6,952 nucleotides of DNA from positions 1 through 6,952 of the forward strand of contig JBBRWA010000296.1 of assembly GCA_038246345.1 (NCBI GenBank), written 5' to 3'. This document shows, piece after piece, positions 1 to 5,749 of the stretch. The position numbers were made by a program, and so were the translations under genes. Below the pieces are notes generated by a model. That model did no database searches and was not told the DNA's origin. It worked only from the letters and a program-made list of their open reading frames with translations. This DNA comes from M3007 sp038246345 (GTDB lineage Bacteria; Bacteroidota; Bacteroidia; Chitinophagales; Saprospiraceae). The first letter of the stretch is position 1. Each line of letters opens with the position of its first letter.

Positions 1-392
1 AGCTTGATTTTGCGGTCGCGGTTTTCGGATTCTTCTGAGGTGATTTCCATGAGCAGCACCGGCTCCGTGATTTCGTGGGAGTGCCGGATGGTGGCTGTTG
101 GAACGACCATAACATCGGGGTAGCGGTAAAGCGAGCCTTCCACGACACGCAATTTCACAGAAAGGCGAATGATGTGATAGCCCTTGTCGCCAAGTAGCTG
201 TTCAAAATAAAAAGCACAGTTTTGGCCAATTTGGTTGGCGTCAATGGATTCTCCAGACATGGGCAGTAGTTTTCCGTGGTCGTACTCATGCCGGTCTTCT
301 GAGCTTTCTTCTAGTTCGAAGTAGGCCGCAACGGACATAAGCGGCGGGTCGGTTACAACGGTGGGTGACGGGATGGTGGTGGTAGATGCCAT
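1..392 (-). CDS. Uma2-family (DUF820) putative endonuclease, 3' end missing
   Basis: Reading the minus strand from the ATG at 392-390 gives an open frame of 130 codons that leaves the window without a stop. The N-terminal region has the Uma2 pattern HEYDHGKLLPMSGESID (residues 35-51), matching the family's 'hE..dG....Msg' block. YPDVMVVP (91-98) supplies the PD aspartate (D93). LLMEITSEES (113-122) followed by DRK (126-128) matches the usual 'vvEvlSpsT..Dr..K' block, with E116 as the likely acidic partner. Uma2 proteins are about 180-200 residues, so roughly a third is missing. The family has the PD-(D/E)XK nuclease fold and is often found in many copies in cyanobacteria and some Bacteroidota; its cellular role is poorly defined. 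An upstream in-frame extension is not evident, and no Shine-Dalgarno sequence is seen. The gene is transcribed divergently from the serine hydrolase. The family call is fairly sure; nuclease activity is inferred from the family only. Confidence 0.85.
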   Translation of the reverse strand, partial: MASTTTIPSPTVVTDPPLMSVAAYFELEESSEDRHEYDHGKLLPMSGESIDANQIGQNCAFYFEQLLGDKGYHIIRLSVKLRVVEGSLYRYPDVMVVPTATIRHSHEITEPVLLMEITSEESENRDRKIK

Positions 393-416
393 GATGGAGA
401 TTGATATTTTTGCTTA

Positions 417-447
417 CAAAGTAAAGGTAAAAAAAGGAGATTTGCAA
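417..447 (-). promoter_or_regulatory. Possible promoter for the Uma2 gene
   Basis: On the minus strand, TTG (447-445) is followed after 20 bases by TTACTTTG (424-417), which matches the Bacteroidota -7 box TAnnTTTG at 7 of 8 positions. The spacing lies inside the 17-23 bases reported for that promoter class. An overlapping alternative, TACCTTTA (429-422), also matches 7 of 8. Both would start transcription about 15-30 bases before the ATG at 392. The assignment is weak because neither box is perfect. Confidence 0.35.
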
Positions 448-509
448 GGGGGGCTCTAAACCATTTCCACTTTTTCTTGTCCAATTTATGCGCACTTCAC
501 GAACACACT

Positions 510-1859
510 ATGACCATGCTACACCGCTTCACCCTGCTTGCTATTTTTTTGTTTGTCAATCTATTAAATACAATCGCGCAAACAACTAACCTATATTTCC
601 CGCCCACTGCCGGCACCACCTGGCAAACCCTGAGCCCCGCCAGCCAGAATTTTTGCCCCGACCGCATTGACAGTCTGTACAATTTTTTGGAGGCAAAAAA
701 CACCAAATCCTTCATGCTTTTGAAAGACGGCAAAATTGTCCTGGAGAAATATTTCAGCACCTTCACCCAGGATTCTGCCTGGTACTGGGCATCTGCGGGC
801 AAATCCCTAACGGCCTTCCTTGTTGGGCAAGCCCAGGAAGAAGGCTTGTTGAGCATTCAGGATAAAACCAGCGACTACCTCGGCACCGGCTGGACTGCGG
901 CACCGCCCGACAAAGAAGCTCTTATCACGCTGCGGCACCAGTTGACCATGACCAGTGGCCTTGACGATACCTTTATCCCGACGCCAACCCAGCCTGATCC
1001 AAATACCTGCACGGATCCTGTTTGCCTCAATTACCTGACCGATGCTGGTACACGTTGGGCTTATCATACGGGTGCCTATCGCCTGTTGCAAGATGTGGTG
1101 GCAGAGGCCAGCGGCATGACCATCAATCAGTTTACAAAATCACATGTGCTGGATCGAACAGGCATGAAAGGATTCTGGTTGCAGGATGTTTTTTACAGTA
1201 AAACACGTGACATGGCGCGTTTTGGCCTGCTTACCCTGGCAAAAGGCAGGTGGGGCAGCGATACCCTCCTGCACGACCAGGCTTATTTTAACGCGATGAC
1301 ACATACCGCGCAGGATTTCAACAAAAGTTACGGTTACCTCTGGTGGCTCAATGGGCAAAGCAGTTTTATGGTGCCTGCCTTACCCATAGTATTTCCCGGA
1401 AAACTGATCCCGAATGCGCCCGATGATATGATTGCCGCGCTGGGTAAAAACGACCAGAAAATTCATGTGGTGCCGTCCAAAGGCTGGGTGGTGGTGCGCA
1501 TGGGAAATGCGGCAGAAAATACTGGCCCTGGCGGCGGCACCGTGCCCATCCAATTCGACAATGCGCTATGGGGATACCTCAACCAATTGGTTTGTAATAT
1601 TTCTGCTACGTCAGAATCCTTAAATAACAAGTTGAAAATATCGCCGAACCCTGCCTCCGCGGGATGGCAAATCGAAACGGATAGTCCCATCGATCAGGTA
1701 GCGATATTTGATGCACAAGGGCGCTTTTTGCGTTCGGTTCAAGGCAATGGCAGCTGGGCAATTTGGCTGGATGGCAATAATTTGCCCAATGGAGTTTTAA
1801 TGCTGAAGGTTTATGGGGCTGGGACAGTCGTTTGTGGGAAGGTGGTCAAGGAAGATTAA
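510..1859 (+). CDS. Secreted serine hydrolase (beta-lactamase-related, PF00144-like) with T9SS type A sorting domain
   Basis: The frame opens at a TTG at 477, but the ATG at 510 (or 516) puts a clean signal peptide at the N-terminus: basic start, hydrophobic FTLLAIFLFVNLL, likely cleavage after NTIAQ. I therefore start at 510, giving 449 residues. The body is a serine hydrolase of the class C beta-lactamase/esterase fold. The SxxK nucleophile motif is S95-A-G-K98; WAYHTGAY supplies the conserved tyrosine (Y185); STRD-like KTRDMARFGLL and YGYLWWLNG blocks follow; GKNDQKIHVVPS (from residue 312) sits where family members carry HxG/KTG. The second motif reads Y-x-T rather than Y-x-N. From about residue 372 there is a C-terminal sorting domain opening with KISPNPAS and ending in KVVKED. 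This is typical of cargo exported across the outer membrane by the type IX system and usually removed or anchored there. The substrate is unknown (ester, amide or peptide). The gene converges on the DUF3592 gene 28 bases downstream. Confidence 0.88.
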   Translation: MTMLHRFTLLAIFLFVNLLNTIAQTTNLYFPPTAGTTWQTLSPASQNFCPDRIDSLYNFLEAKNTKSFMLLKDGKIVLEKYFSTFTQDSAWYWASAGKSLTAFLVGQAQEEGLLSIQDKTSDYLGTGWTAAPPDKEALITLRHQLTMTSGLDDTFIPTPTQPDPNTCTDPVCLNYLTDAGTRWAYHTGAYRLLQDVVAEASGMTINQFTKSHVLDRTGMKGFWLQDVFYSKTRDMARFGLLTLAKGRWGSDTLLHDQAYFNAMTHTAQDFNKSYGYLWWLNGQSSFMVPALPIVFPGKLIPNAPDDMIAALGKNDQKIHVVPSKGWVVVRMGNAAENTGPGGGTVPIQFDNALWGYLNQLVCNISATSESLNNKLKISPNPASAGWQIETDSPIDQVAIFDAQGRFLRSVQGNGSWAIWLDGNNLPNGVLMLKVYGAGTVVCGKVVKED

Positions 1860-1887
1860 AAATGGACATTCATTTATTATTGCCCCC

Positions 1888-2595
1888 TCAATTTCCCCTT
1901 TCCGGCAAAAACGACACATCCATATAATACCGCTTTGGCTTAGCAGGATCAATTAGCACCCACAGCGTTTGGCCCTGCACGTATTCACTGGGGTCGTACC
2001 AAATATTCTCACTGTTGAAAGTGTACATTTTGTCCGTGGTTCTGTCAAGCCATTGCCCTTGAATAACAAAGGGAGAAACCCCATTTACTTTCAAGCTGTA
2101 GTCGCGCTCTACCCCGATCAGCATCGCTTCCACGGCTTGGCCATTTTCCATCAGCCAGGCGCGGTCGCGTTTTTTCAAAAACTGGTAAATCAATCCACCG
2201 TAACCGACACCGCCAAAAATAAGGAAGAAGACCCCCAAAAAGATTGGTACAAACCAGCGATCCATGCCCGACATGACAACTTTATCGGGGTCGGCTGGAT
2301 CATACCATAATTCTATGCGCTCCCCCAATTCGTTTGCCGGCGGGCTGGAGAACAAACTGGAGGTATAGGTATGCTTTGTCCCGTTTTTCAATTGAAATTC
2401 CACAACAGGAGCCTGGGTTCCGCCTTCACTGCTGCGGATCATGTCCGTAACGATCCCGACTGCTTGAACGCCGGTATTGCTAAGGTTCACAGCATTAAGC
2501 CAAGATACCGCGGCGCCAATGCCGCAGCCAGTGCCAATGAGGGTAAAAATGCCGAAGAAGAAATTGAAAAAATTGTTTTTGACCCAGTTTCCCAT
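1888..2595 (-). CDS. DUF3592-type two-TM membrane protein with apparently duplicated module
   Basis: A 235-residue protein starts at the ATG at 2595-2593 and stops with TGA at 1890-1888. Two hydrophobic segments are visible, about residues 9-32 and 113-139. Between them lies a soluble module with the DUF3592 pattern: QAVGIVTDM, then PVVEFQLKNGTKHTYTSS, then GERIELWYDPADPDKVVM (91-108). After the second TM segment a related unit seems to recur: GQAVEAMLIGVERDY, then QGQTLWVLIDPAKPKRYYM (207-225). In both copies an 'xDPAxPxxxxM' strand closes the unit. Such proteins sit in the inner membrane and have no established function. No catalytic residues are evident. The gene is convergent with the serine hydrolase, without a clear terminator hairpin in the 28-base gap, and divergent from lysS. 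The family assignment is good; the duplication is judged by eye. Confidence 0.75.
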   Translation of the reverse strand: MGNWVKNNFFNFFFGIFTLIGTGCGIGAAVSWLNAVNLSNTGVQAVGIVTDMIRSSEGGTQAPVVEFQLKNGTKHTYTSSLFSSPPANELGERIELWYDPADPDKVVMSGMDRWFVPIFLGVFFLIFGGVGYGGLIYQFLKKRDRAWLMENGQAVEAMLIGVERDYSLKVNGVSPFVIQGQWLDRTTDKMYTFNSENIWYDPSEYVQGQTLWVLIDPAKPKRYYMDVSFLPERGN

Positions 2596-2662
2596 GTGTG
2601 TTTGTGGTTATTATCTACCAAGAGACACCTATTTACAATATAGCTTGATGGCGTAAACGCCG

Positions 2663-2738
2663 ATTTTACCACATATTGCACATAGGACACACAAGGGGTG
2701 TCTATGTTTAGTCGGCTATGTGGTCTATGTAGTAAAAT
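2663..2738. repeat. Compound palindromic intergenic repeat
   Basis: The left arm at 2663-2685 and the right arm at 2716-2738 are inverted copies that match at 19 of 23 positions. The matching blocks are ATTTTAC, ACATA and CACATAG on the left, against CTATGTG, TATGT and GTAAAAT on the right. Nested inside, ACATAGGACAC (2680-2690) can pair with GTGTCTATGT (2698-2707), leaving one bulged base and a 7-base loop. The inner and outer hairpins share CACATAG, so they are alternatives. TTACCACA (2666-2673) also recurs inverted as TGTGGTAA (2745-2752). The motif CTATGT appears three times (2702, 2716 and 2725). The pattern resembles dispersed palindromic intergenic elements; copy number elsewhere is not visible here. 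Confidence 0.6.
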
Positions 2739-2819
2739 AATCTTTGTGGTAATCTGAAACGATTTCAAGGGGCAATTTTAAGAAAAAATCCGCTTTCGTT
2801 TACTTTTCCCATCATAATC

Positions 2820-2847
2820 TTGTTTCCCGTGAATTGCGCTACTTTTG
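2820..2847 (+). promoter_or_regulatory. Bacteroidota-type promoter for lysS
   Basis: TTG at 2820-2822 is followed by 17 bases and then TACTTTTG at 2840-2847, a perfect TAnnTTTG -7 box. The spacing falls within the 17-23 bases reported for primary sigma factor promoters in this phylum. Transcription should begin near 2853, leaving a leader of about 60 bases before the lysS ATG at 2913. The leader shows no obvious T-box or other riboswitch and no strong Shine-Dalgarno sequence. Confidence 0.7.
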
Positions 2848-2912
2848 CGCCTTCATTTTTCATTCAACCAGTCGCCCAGGAACCTTGAACCAGCGACGAC
2901 CGTTTTTTCAAT

Positions 2913-4466
2913 ATGACCGAACAAGAACTTCAACGCCGCGAATCGCTCTCAAAACTCCGCGAAATGGGGATAGAGCCATATCCCGCCGAGATGTACGACG
3001 TGACGGCTTTCGCTGCCGACATCGTTGCCAATTATCAGGAAGAAGTGCTGGAAGATGGCAGCAAGAACCGCTTGAATTACCAGGAAGTTTCCCTCGCCGG
3101 GCGTATGATGGCCAGCCGCGAAGCAGGTAAAGCCCTGTTTATGAACTTGCAAGATTCCACCGGGCGCATCCAGCTATACCTGCGCCGCGACGACTTTATG
3201 GAAGGTGAAGAAGCGCCCATGTTTGATACGGCGATCAAAAAACTGCTCGACCTGGGTGATTATATAGGCGTGAAAGGCTTCGCTTTTCGCACCAAAACGG
3301 GCGAAGTGAGTGTGCATGTGCGGGAGCTGAAGTTCCTAGCCAAAACCCTGCGCCCCCTGCCCGTGGTAAAAAAAGACGCGGATGGTAACGTTTTTGATGC
3401 TTTCACCGACCCGGAGCAGCGCTACCGCATGCGCTACGTCGACCTGACCGTGAACCCGGAATTGCGCGATATATTTCGGAAACGGTCGACACTGATAAAG
3501 ACCATGCGGAACTACCTCGATGATCTGGGTTTGTTGGAAGTGGAAACACCCATTTTGCAGCCGATTCACGGTGGTGCCGCGGCCCGGCCGTTTACCACCC
3601 ACCACAACACGCTGGATATGCAGTTGTACCTGCGTATTGCCAACGAGCTGTACCTCAAACGCCTCATCGTGGCTGGCTTCGACGGCGTGTATGAATTTGC
3701 CAAAATGTTCCGAAATGAGGGCATGGATCGCACCCATAACCCGGAATTCACGGCCCTCGAATTCTATGTAGCCTACAAAGACTACCACTGGATGATGGAC
3801 ATAACCGAGCAAATGCTCGAGCGCGTTGCCCGTGCCATTGATGCCAATGGCGGCTCTACGGTTCAAGTAGGCGATAACACCATTGAGTTTGCTGGCCCAT
3901 TCCGCCGCCTTACCATGTACGAAGCCATTCAGCAATACACGGGAATAGATGTGGAAGCTTCCGACGAAGCGGATTTGCGCAGCTACTGCAAAAAGGAGCA
4001 TATCGCGATTGACGCTTCTATGGGCAAGGCCAAGCTGATCGACGAGATTTTCGGGGAAAAGGTGGAAGAGTTCCTGATTCAACCCACTTTCCTCATTGAT
4101 TACCCGGTGGAAATGTCGCCGCTGACCAAGGTACACCGTTCAAAGCCGGGCCTTGTGGAGCGTTTTGAGCTGTTTGTCAATGGTAAAGAAGTGGCCAACG
4201 CATATTCCGAGCTGAACGACCCCATCGAGCAGCGCGCCAGGTTTGAGGAGCAATTGACCCTCGCTGAACGCGGCGACGAGGAAGCAATGGCCATGGACGA
4301 AGATTTTATCCGTGCCTTAGAGTACGGCATGCCGCCAACTGCAGGCATCGGGTTCGGTATTGATCGATTGGCGATGTTGTTCACGGGGCAGAGTTCAATT
4401 CAGGAGGTGTTGTTTTTTCCGCAGATGCGGCCGGAGGTCATTGAAAAAACAAAGCCATTATCATGA
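2913..4466 (+). CDS. lysS: Lysyl-tRNA synthetase, class II
   Basis: The 517-residue product charges tRNA-Lys with lysine in the cytoplasm, using ATP. The N-terminal OB-fold anticodon-binding domain covers about residues 58-145, with LAGRMMASREAGKALFMNLQ (61-80). The class II catalytic core follows. Motif 1 is around FRKRSTLIKTMRNYLDDLG (188-206) with VETPIL. Next come GGAAARPFTTHHNTLDMQLY (220-239) and LRIANELYLKRL. Motif 2 is FAKMFRNEGMDRTHNPEFT (262-280). Motif 3 is GIGFGIDRLAMLF (478-490) with R485, then QEVLFFPQMRP. The length is near the family norm (about 500). The ATG at 2913 gives the expected N-terminus MTEQELQRRESLSKLREMGI. The gene has its own promoter upstream. No terminator hairpin is evident after the stop, and the next gene starts 15 bases on. 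Confidence 0.98.
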   Translation: MTEQELQRRESLSKLREMGIEPYPAEMYDVTAFAADIVANYQEEVLEDGSKNRLNYQEVSLAGRMMASREAGKALFMNLQDSTGRIQLYLRRDDFMEGEEAPMFDTAIKKLLDLGDYIGVKGFAFRTKTGEVSVHVRELKFLAKTLRPLPVVKKDADGNVFDAFTDPEQRYRMRYVDLTVNPELRDIFRKRSTLIKTMRNYLDDLGLLEVETPILQPIHGGAAARPFTTHHNTLDMQLYLRIANELYLKRLIVAGFDGVYEFAKMFRNEGMDRTHNPEFTALEFYVAYKDYHWMMDITEQMLERVARAIDANGGSTVQVGDNTIEFAGPFRRLTMYEAIQQYTGIDVEASDEADLRSYCKKEHIAIDASMGKAKLIDEIFGEKVEEFLIQPTFLIDYPVEMSPLTKVHRSKPGLVERFELFVNGKEVANAYSELNDPIEQRARFEEQLTLAERGDEEAMAMDEDFIRALEYGMPPTAGIGFGIDRLAMLFTGQSSIQEVLFFPQMRPEVIEKTKPLS

Positions 4467-4481
4467 AAAAAAGCTTCGCAC

Positions 4482-5684
4482 ATGATTGATTTTTCGGGAC
4501 AGGGTTTTCAGAATGAAATTGAAAATTCCGTTGGAGACCGTTTGATCCGGTTACTGTCAACGAAAGAATTCTACTCATTTACCTGGTTTTCAGCATTTGC
4601 CAGTGTTGCAGGTATCAATGGGTTGTCACCTTTTATTGCTCAGGCTAAGGAAACATTTCAATCAATGACTATAGTCGTTGGCATTGACCAAAAAGGCACC
4701 TCAAAAGAAGCTTTGGAAGCAATAATGGAACTTGGAGTGAATGCTTACGTATTTTTTCAGCCTTCCCCACATTCCATTTTCCATCCAAAAATTTACTTGT
4801 TTGAAGGTCGAGAGGAATCTGAAGTAATCGTTGGTTCCTCAAACCTTACAGCCCAAGGGCTTTTTTCAAATGTAGAAGCATCTATCGTTGTAAAATATGT
4901 TCATAAAGAGGAAGCCGATCCAAACCTTATCAGTAAACTAAAATCCTACTTTCAAGGGATTTTTGATTTAAGTGACCCAAATTTAAAACCACTTACAGTT
5001 GAATTGATTGAAGCGCTATATCAATTAAAAATTATCCCTACTGAAGCGGAAAGGCGGAAATTATTTGAAAATAGCTCCTTCGTTGAAGATGGGCAGGTGG
5101 CTATAAATATAAACAATCCATTCCCAAAACGAGCCATTCCAAGACCTCCCAAAGCGTTTCTTGGTGGCAACGCAGACCAAAAGCCGGTACTTGAGATCCA
5201 AAATACCGATGAAAATTCAAGTGATGCGGGTTATGATGTTGAGTGGAATACACTGGTTTGGAGCCGTGAACGTCTACCAGCATCCAGTGTCCAAGCATCA
5301 GGTGAAGGAACAAATTCAACAGGCGGGCTTCGGCTTGTGCAAGGTGATTTCAAAATTGATGGTAATCCAATTGATCAAACTGCGTATTTCAGGCATATTC
5401 TTTTTGGTGCATTCGACTGGGAAATGAAGCGCGCAAACCCATACGTCGAGGCCGCAACAGTGCCTTTTGACATAACGATTGATCATAAATACATAGGAAA
5501 GTTTGATCTTGAAGTAAGGCACAAGCCAAGTGGTGAGGCAGATCAGGGAAACTACACCACATCGATATCATGGGGGAAGCTCAGAGAACTAATTAGAGCT
5601 TCAAACCTAACTGGGGCGAGGCTGAATATGTACGCTCCAAGTGAGCAGGGAGAAGCATTCCAAATCGTCATTGAAAAAAAATAA
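4482..5684 (+). CDS. Phospholipase D-superfamily (HKD) nuclease, probable restriction endonuclease
   Basis: The 400-residue protein has an N-terminal PLD-like nuclease domain (about residues 1-165). The catalytic signature is H101-P-K103-IYLF-E108, followed by VIVGSSNLTAQGLFSNVEAS (115-134), in which S119/S120, N121 and E132 occupy the expected positions. Position +7 after the histidine is Glu rather than the Asp of classical HxKx4D. Only one HKD copy is present, so the enzyme would need to dimerise, as Nuc and BfiI do. Residues 166-250 look like a linker with proline-rich stretches. The C-terminal part (about 255-400) includes AYFRHILFGAFDWEMKR, FDITIDHKYIGKFDLEVRHK and NYTTSISWGKLRELI. It is beta-rich and could be the DNA-recognition domain, as in BfiI, but I do not recognise the family by sequence. 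No promoter is visible in the 15 bases after lysS. Pairing with the downstream adenine methyltransferase argues for restriction; a nuclease in a larger defence operon is the alternative. The fold is well supported, the role is inferred. Confidence 0.8.
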   Translation: MIDFSGQGFQNEIENSVGDRLIRLLSTKEFYSFTWFSAFASVAGINGLSPFIAQAKETFQSMTIVVGIDQKGTSKEALEAIMELGVNAYVFFQPSPHSIFHPKIYLFEGREESEVIVGSSNLTAQGLFSNVEASIVVKYVHKEEADPNLISKLKSYFQGIFDLSDPNLKPLTVELIEALYQLKIIPTEAERRKLFENSSFVEDGQVAININNPFPKRAIPRPPKAFLGGNADQKPVLEIQNTDENSSDAGYDVEWNTLVWSRERLPASSVQASGEGTNSTGGLRLVQGDFKIDGNPIDQTAYFRHILFGAFDWEMKRANPYVEAATVPFDITIDHKYIGKFDLEVRHKPSGEADQGNYTTSISWGKLRELIRASNLTGARLNMYAPSEQGEAFQIVIEKK

Positions 5685-5692
5685 AGGCTGTA

Positions 5693-5739
5693 TGATATTT
5701 AAAACTTTTTGTTGTATATTTGCCGCTCATTAAATATCA
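5693..5739. promoter_or_regulatory. Inverted repeat flanking the methyltransferase promoter (candidate operator)
   Basis: TGATATTTAA at 5693-5702 is repeated as its exact reverse complement TTAAATATCA at 5730-5739, a perfect 10-bp match with 27 bases between the arms. The arms bracket the TATATTTG -7 box at 5715-5722, and the right arm ends 10 bases before the methyltransferase ATG. The placement suits a repressor or autoregulatory site. The arms are AT-rich with a long loop and no T-run after the right arm, so an intrinsic terminator for the nuclease gene is less likely. Confidence 0.4.
5715..5722 (+). promoter_or_regulatory. -7 promoter box for the methyltransferase gene
   Basis: TATATTTG fits the Bacteroidota TAnnTTTG box at every fixed position and lies 27 bases before the ATG at 5750. 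No TTG occurs at the standard 17-23 base spacing; the closest resemblance is CTG at 5688-5690, 24 bases upstream. A weak -33 element would fit a promoter that needs an activator or is intrinsically modest. A short leader of about 20 nucleotides would result. Confidence 0.45.
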
Positions 5740-5749
5740 GGATAGGGTC

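Larger units (their letters stand above)
2596..2912. other. Divergent intergenic region between the DUF3592 gene and lysS
   Basis: The region spans 317 bases and no convincing gene lies inside it. It contains, from left to right, TTTGTGGT at 2601-2608; a 12-base palindrome GGCGTAAACGCC at 2650-2661; the compound palindromic repeat at 2663-2738; a second TTTGTGGT at 2743-2750; and the lysS promoter at 2820-2847. I could not find a convincing TAnnTTTG box for the minus-strand DUF3592 gene; the nearest is a one-base-short TATATTG on the minus strand around 2643-2637. Open frames crossing this stretch are short and show no family pattern. Confidence 0.7.

Noticed and set aside
405..412. TATTTTTG as a -7 box for the serine hydrolase
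   Set aside because: It fits TAnnTTTG, but there is no TTG 17-23 bases upstream, it would give a leader of about 90 bases, and AT-rich matches occur easily by chance.
477..509. TTG start that would add 11 residues to the serine hydrolase
   Set aside because: The extension sits in front of a textbook signal peptide and adds no family-conserved sequence; the ATG at 510 (or 516) explains the N-terminus better.
1860..1887. Bidirectional terminator between the convergent genes
   Set aside because: No hairpin with a T-run could be found in the 28-base gap on either strand.
2596..2912. CRISPR-like array from the recurring CTATGT/TTTGTGGT words
   Set aside because: The units are too short, irregularly spaced and arranged as inverted rather than regularly spaced direct repeats; no cas genes are present.
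3336..4136. Long open frame of 266 codons antisense to lysS
   Set aside because: It lies wholly opposite the well-supported lysS catalytic core, has no family pattern, and is the kind of shadow frame that GC-rich codon bias produces.
4419..4430. Palindrome CCGCAGATGCGG as a lysS terminator
   Set aside because: It lies inside the lysS coding sequence (the conserved FFPQMRPE segment), and no T-run follows.
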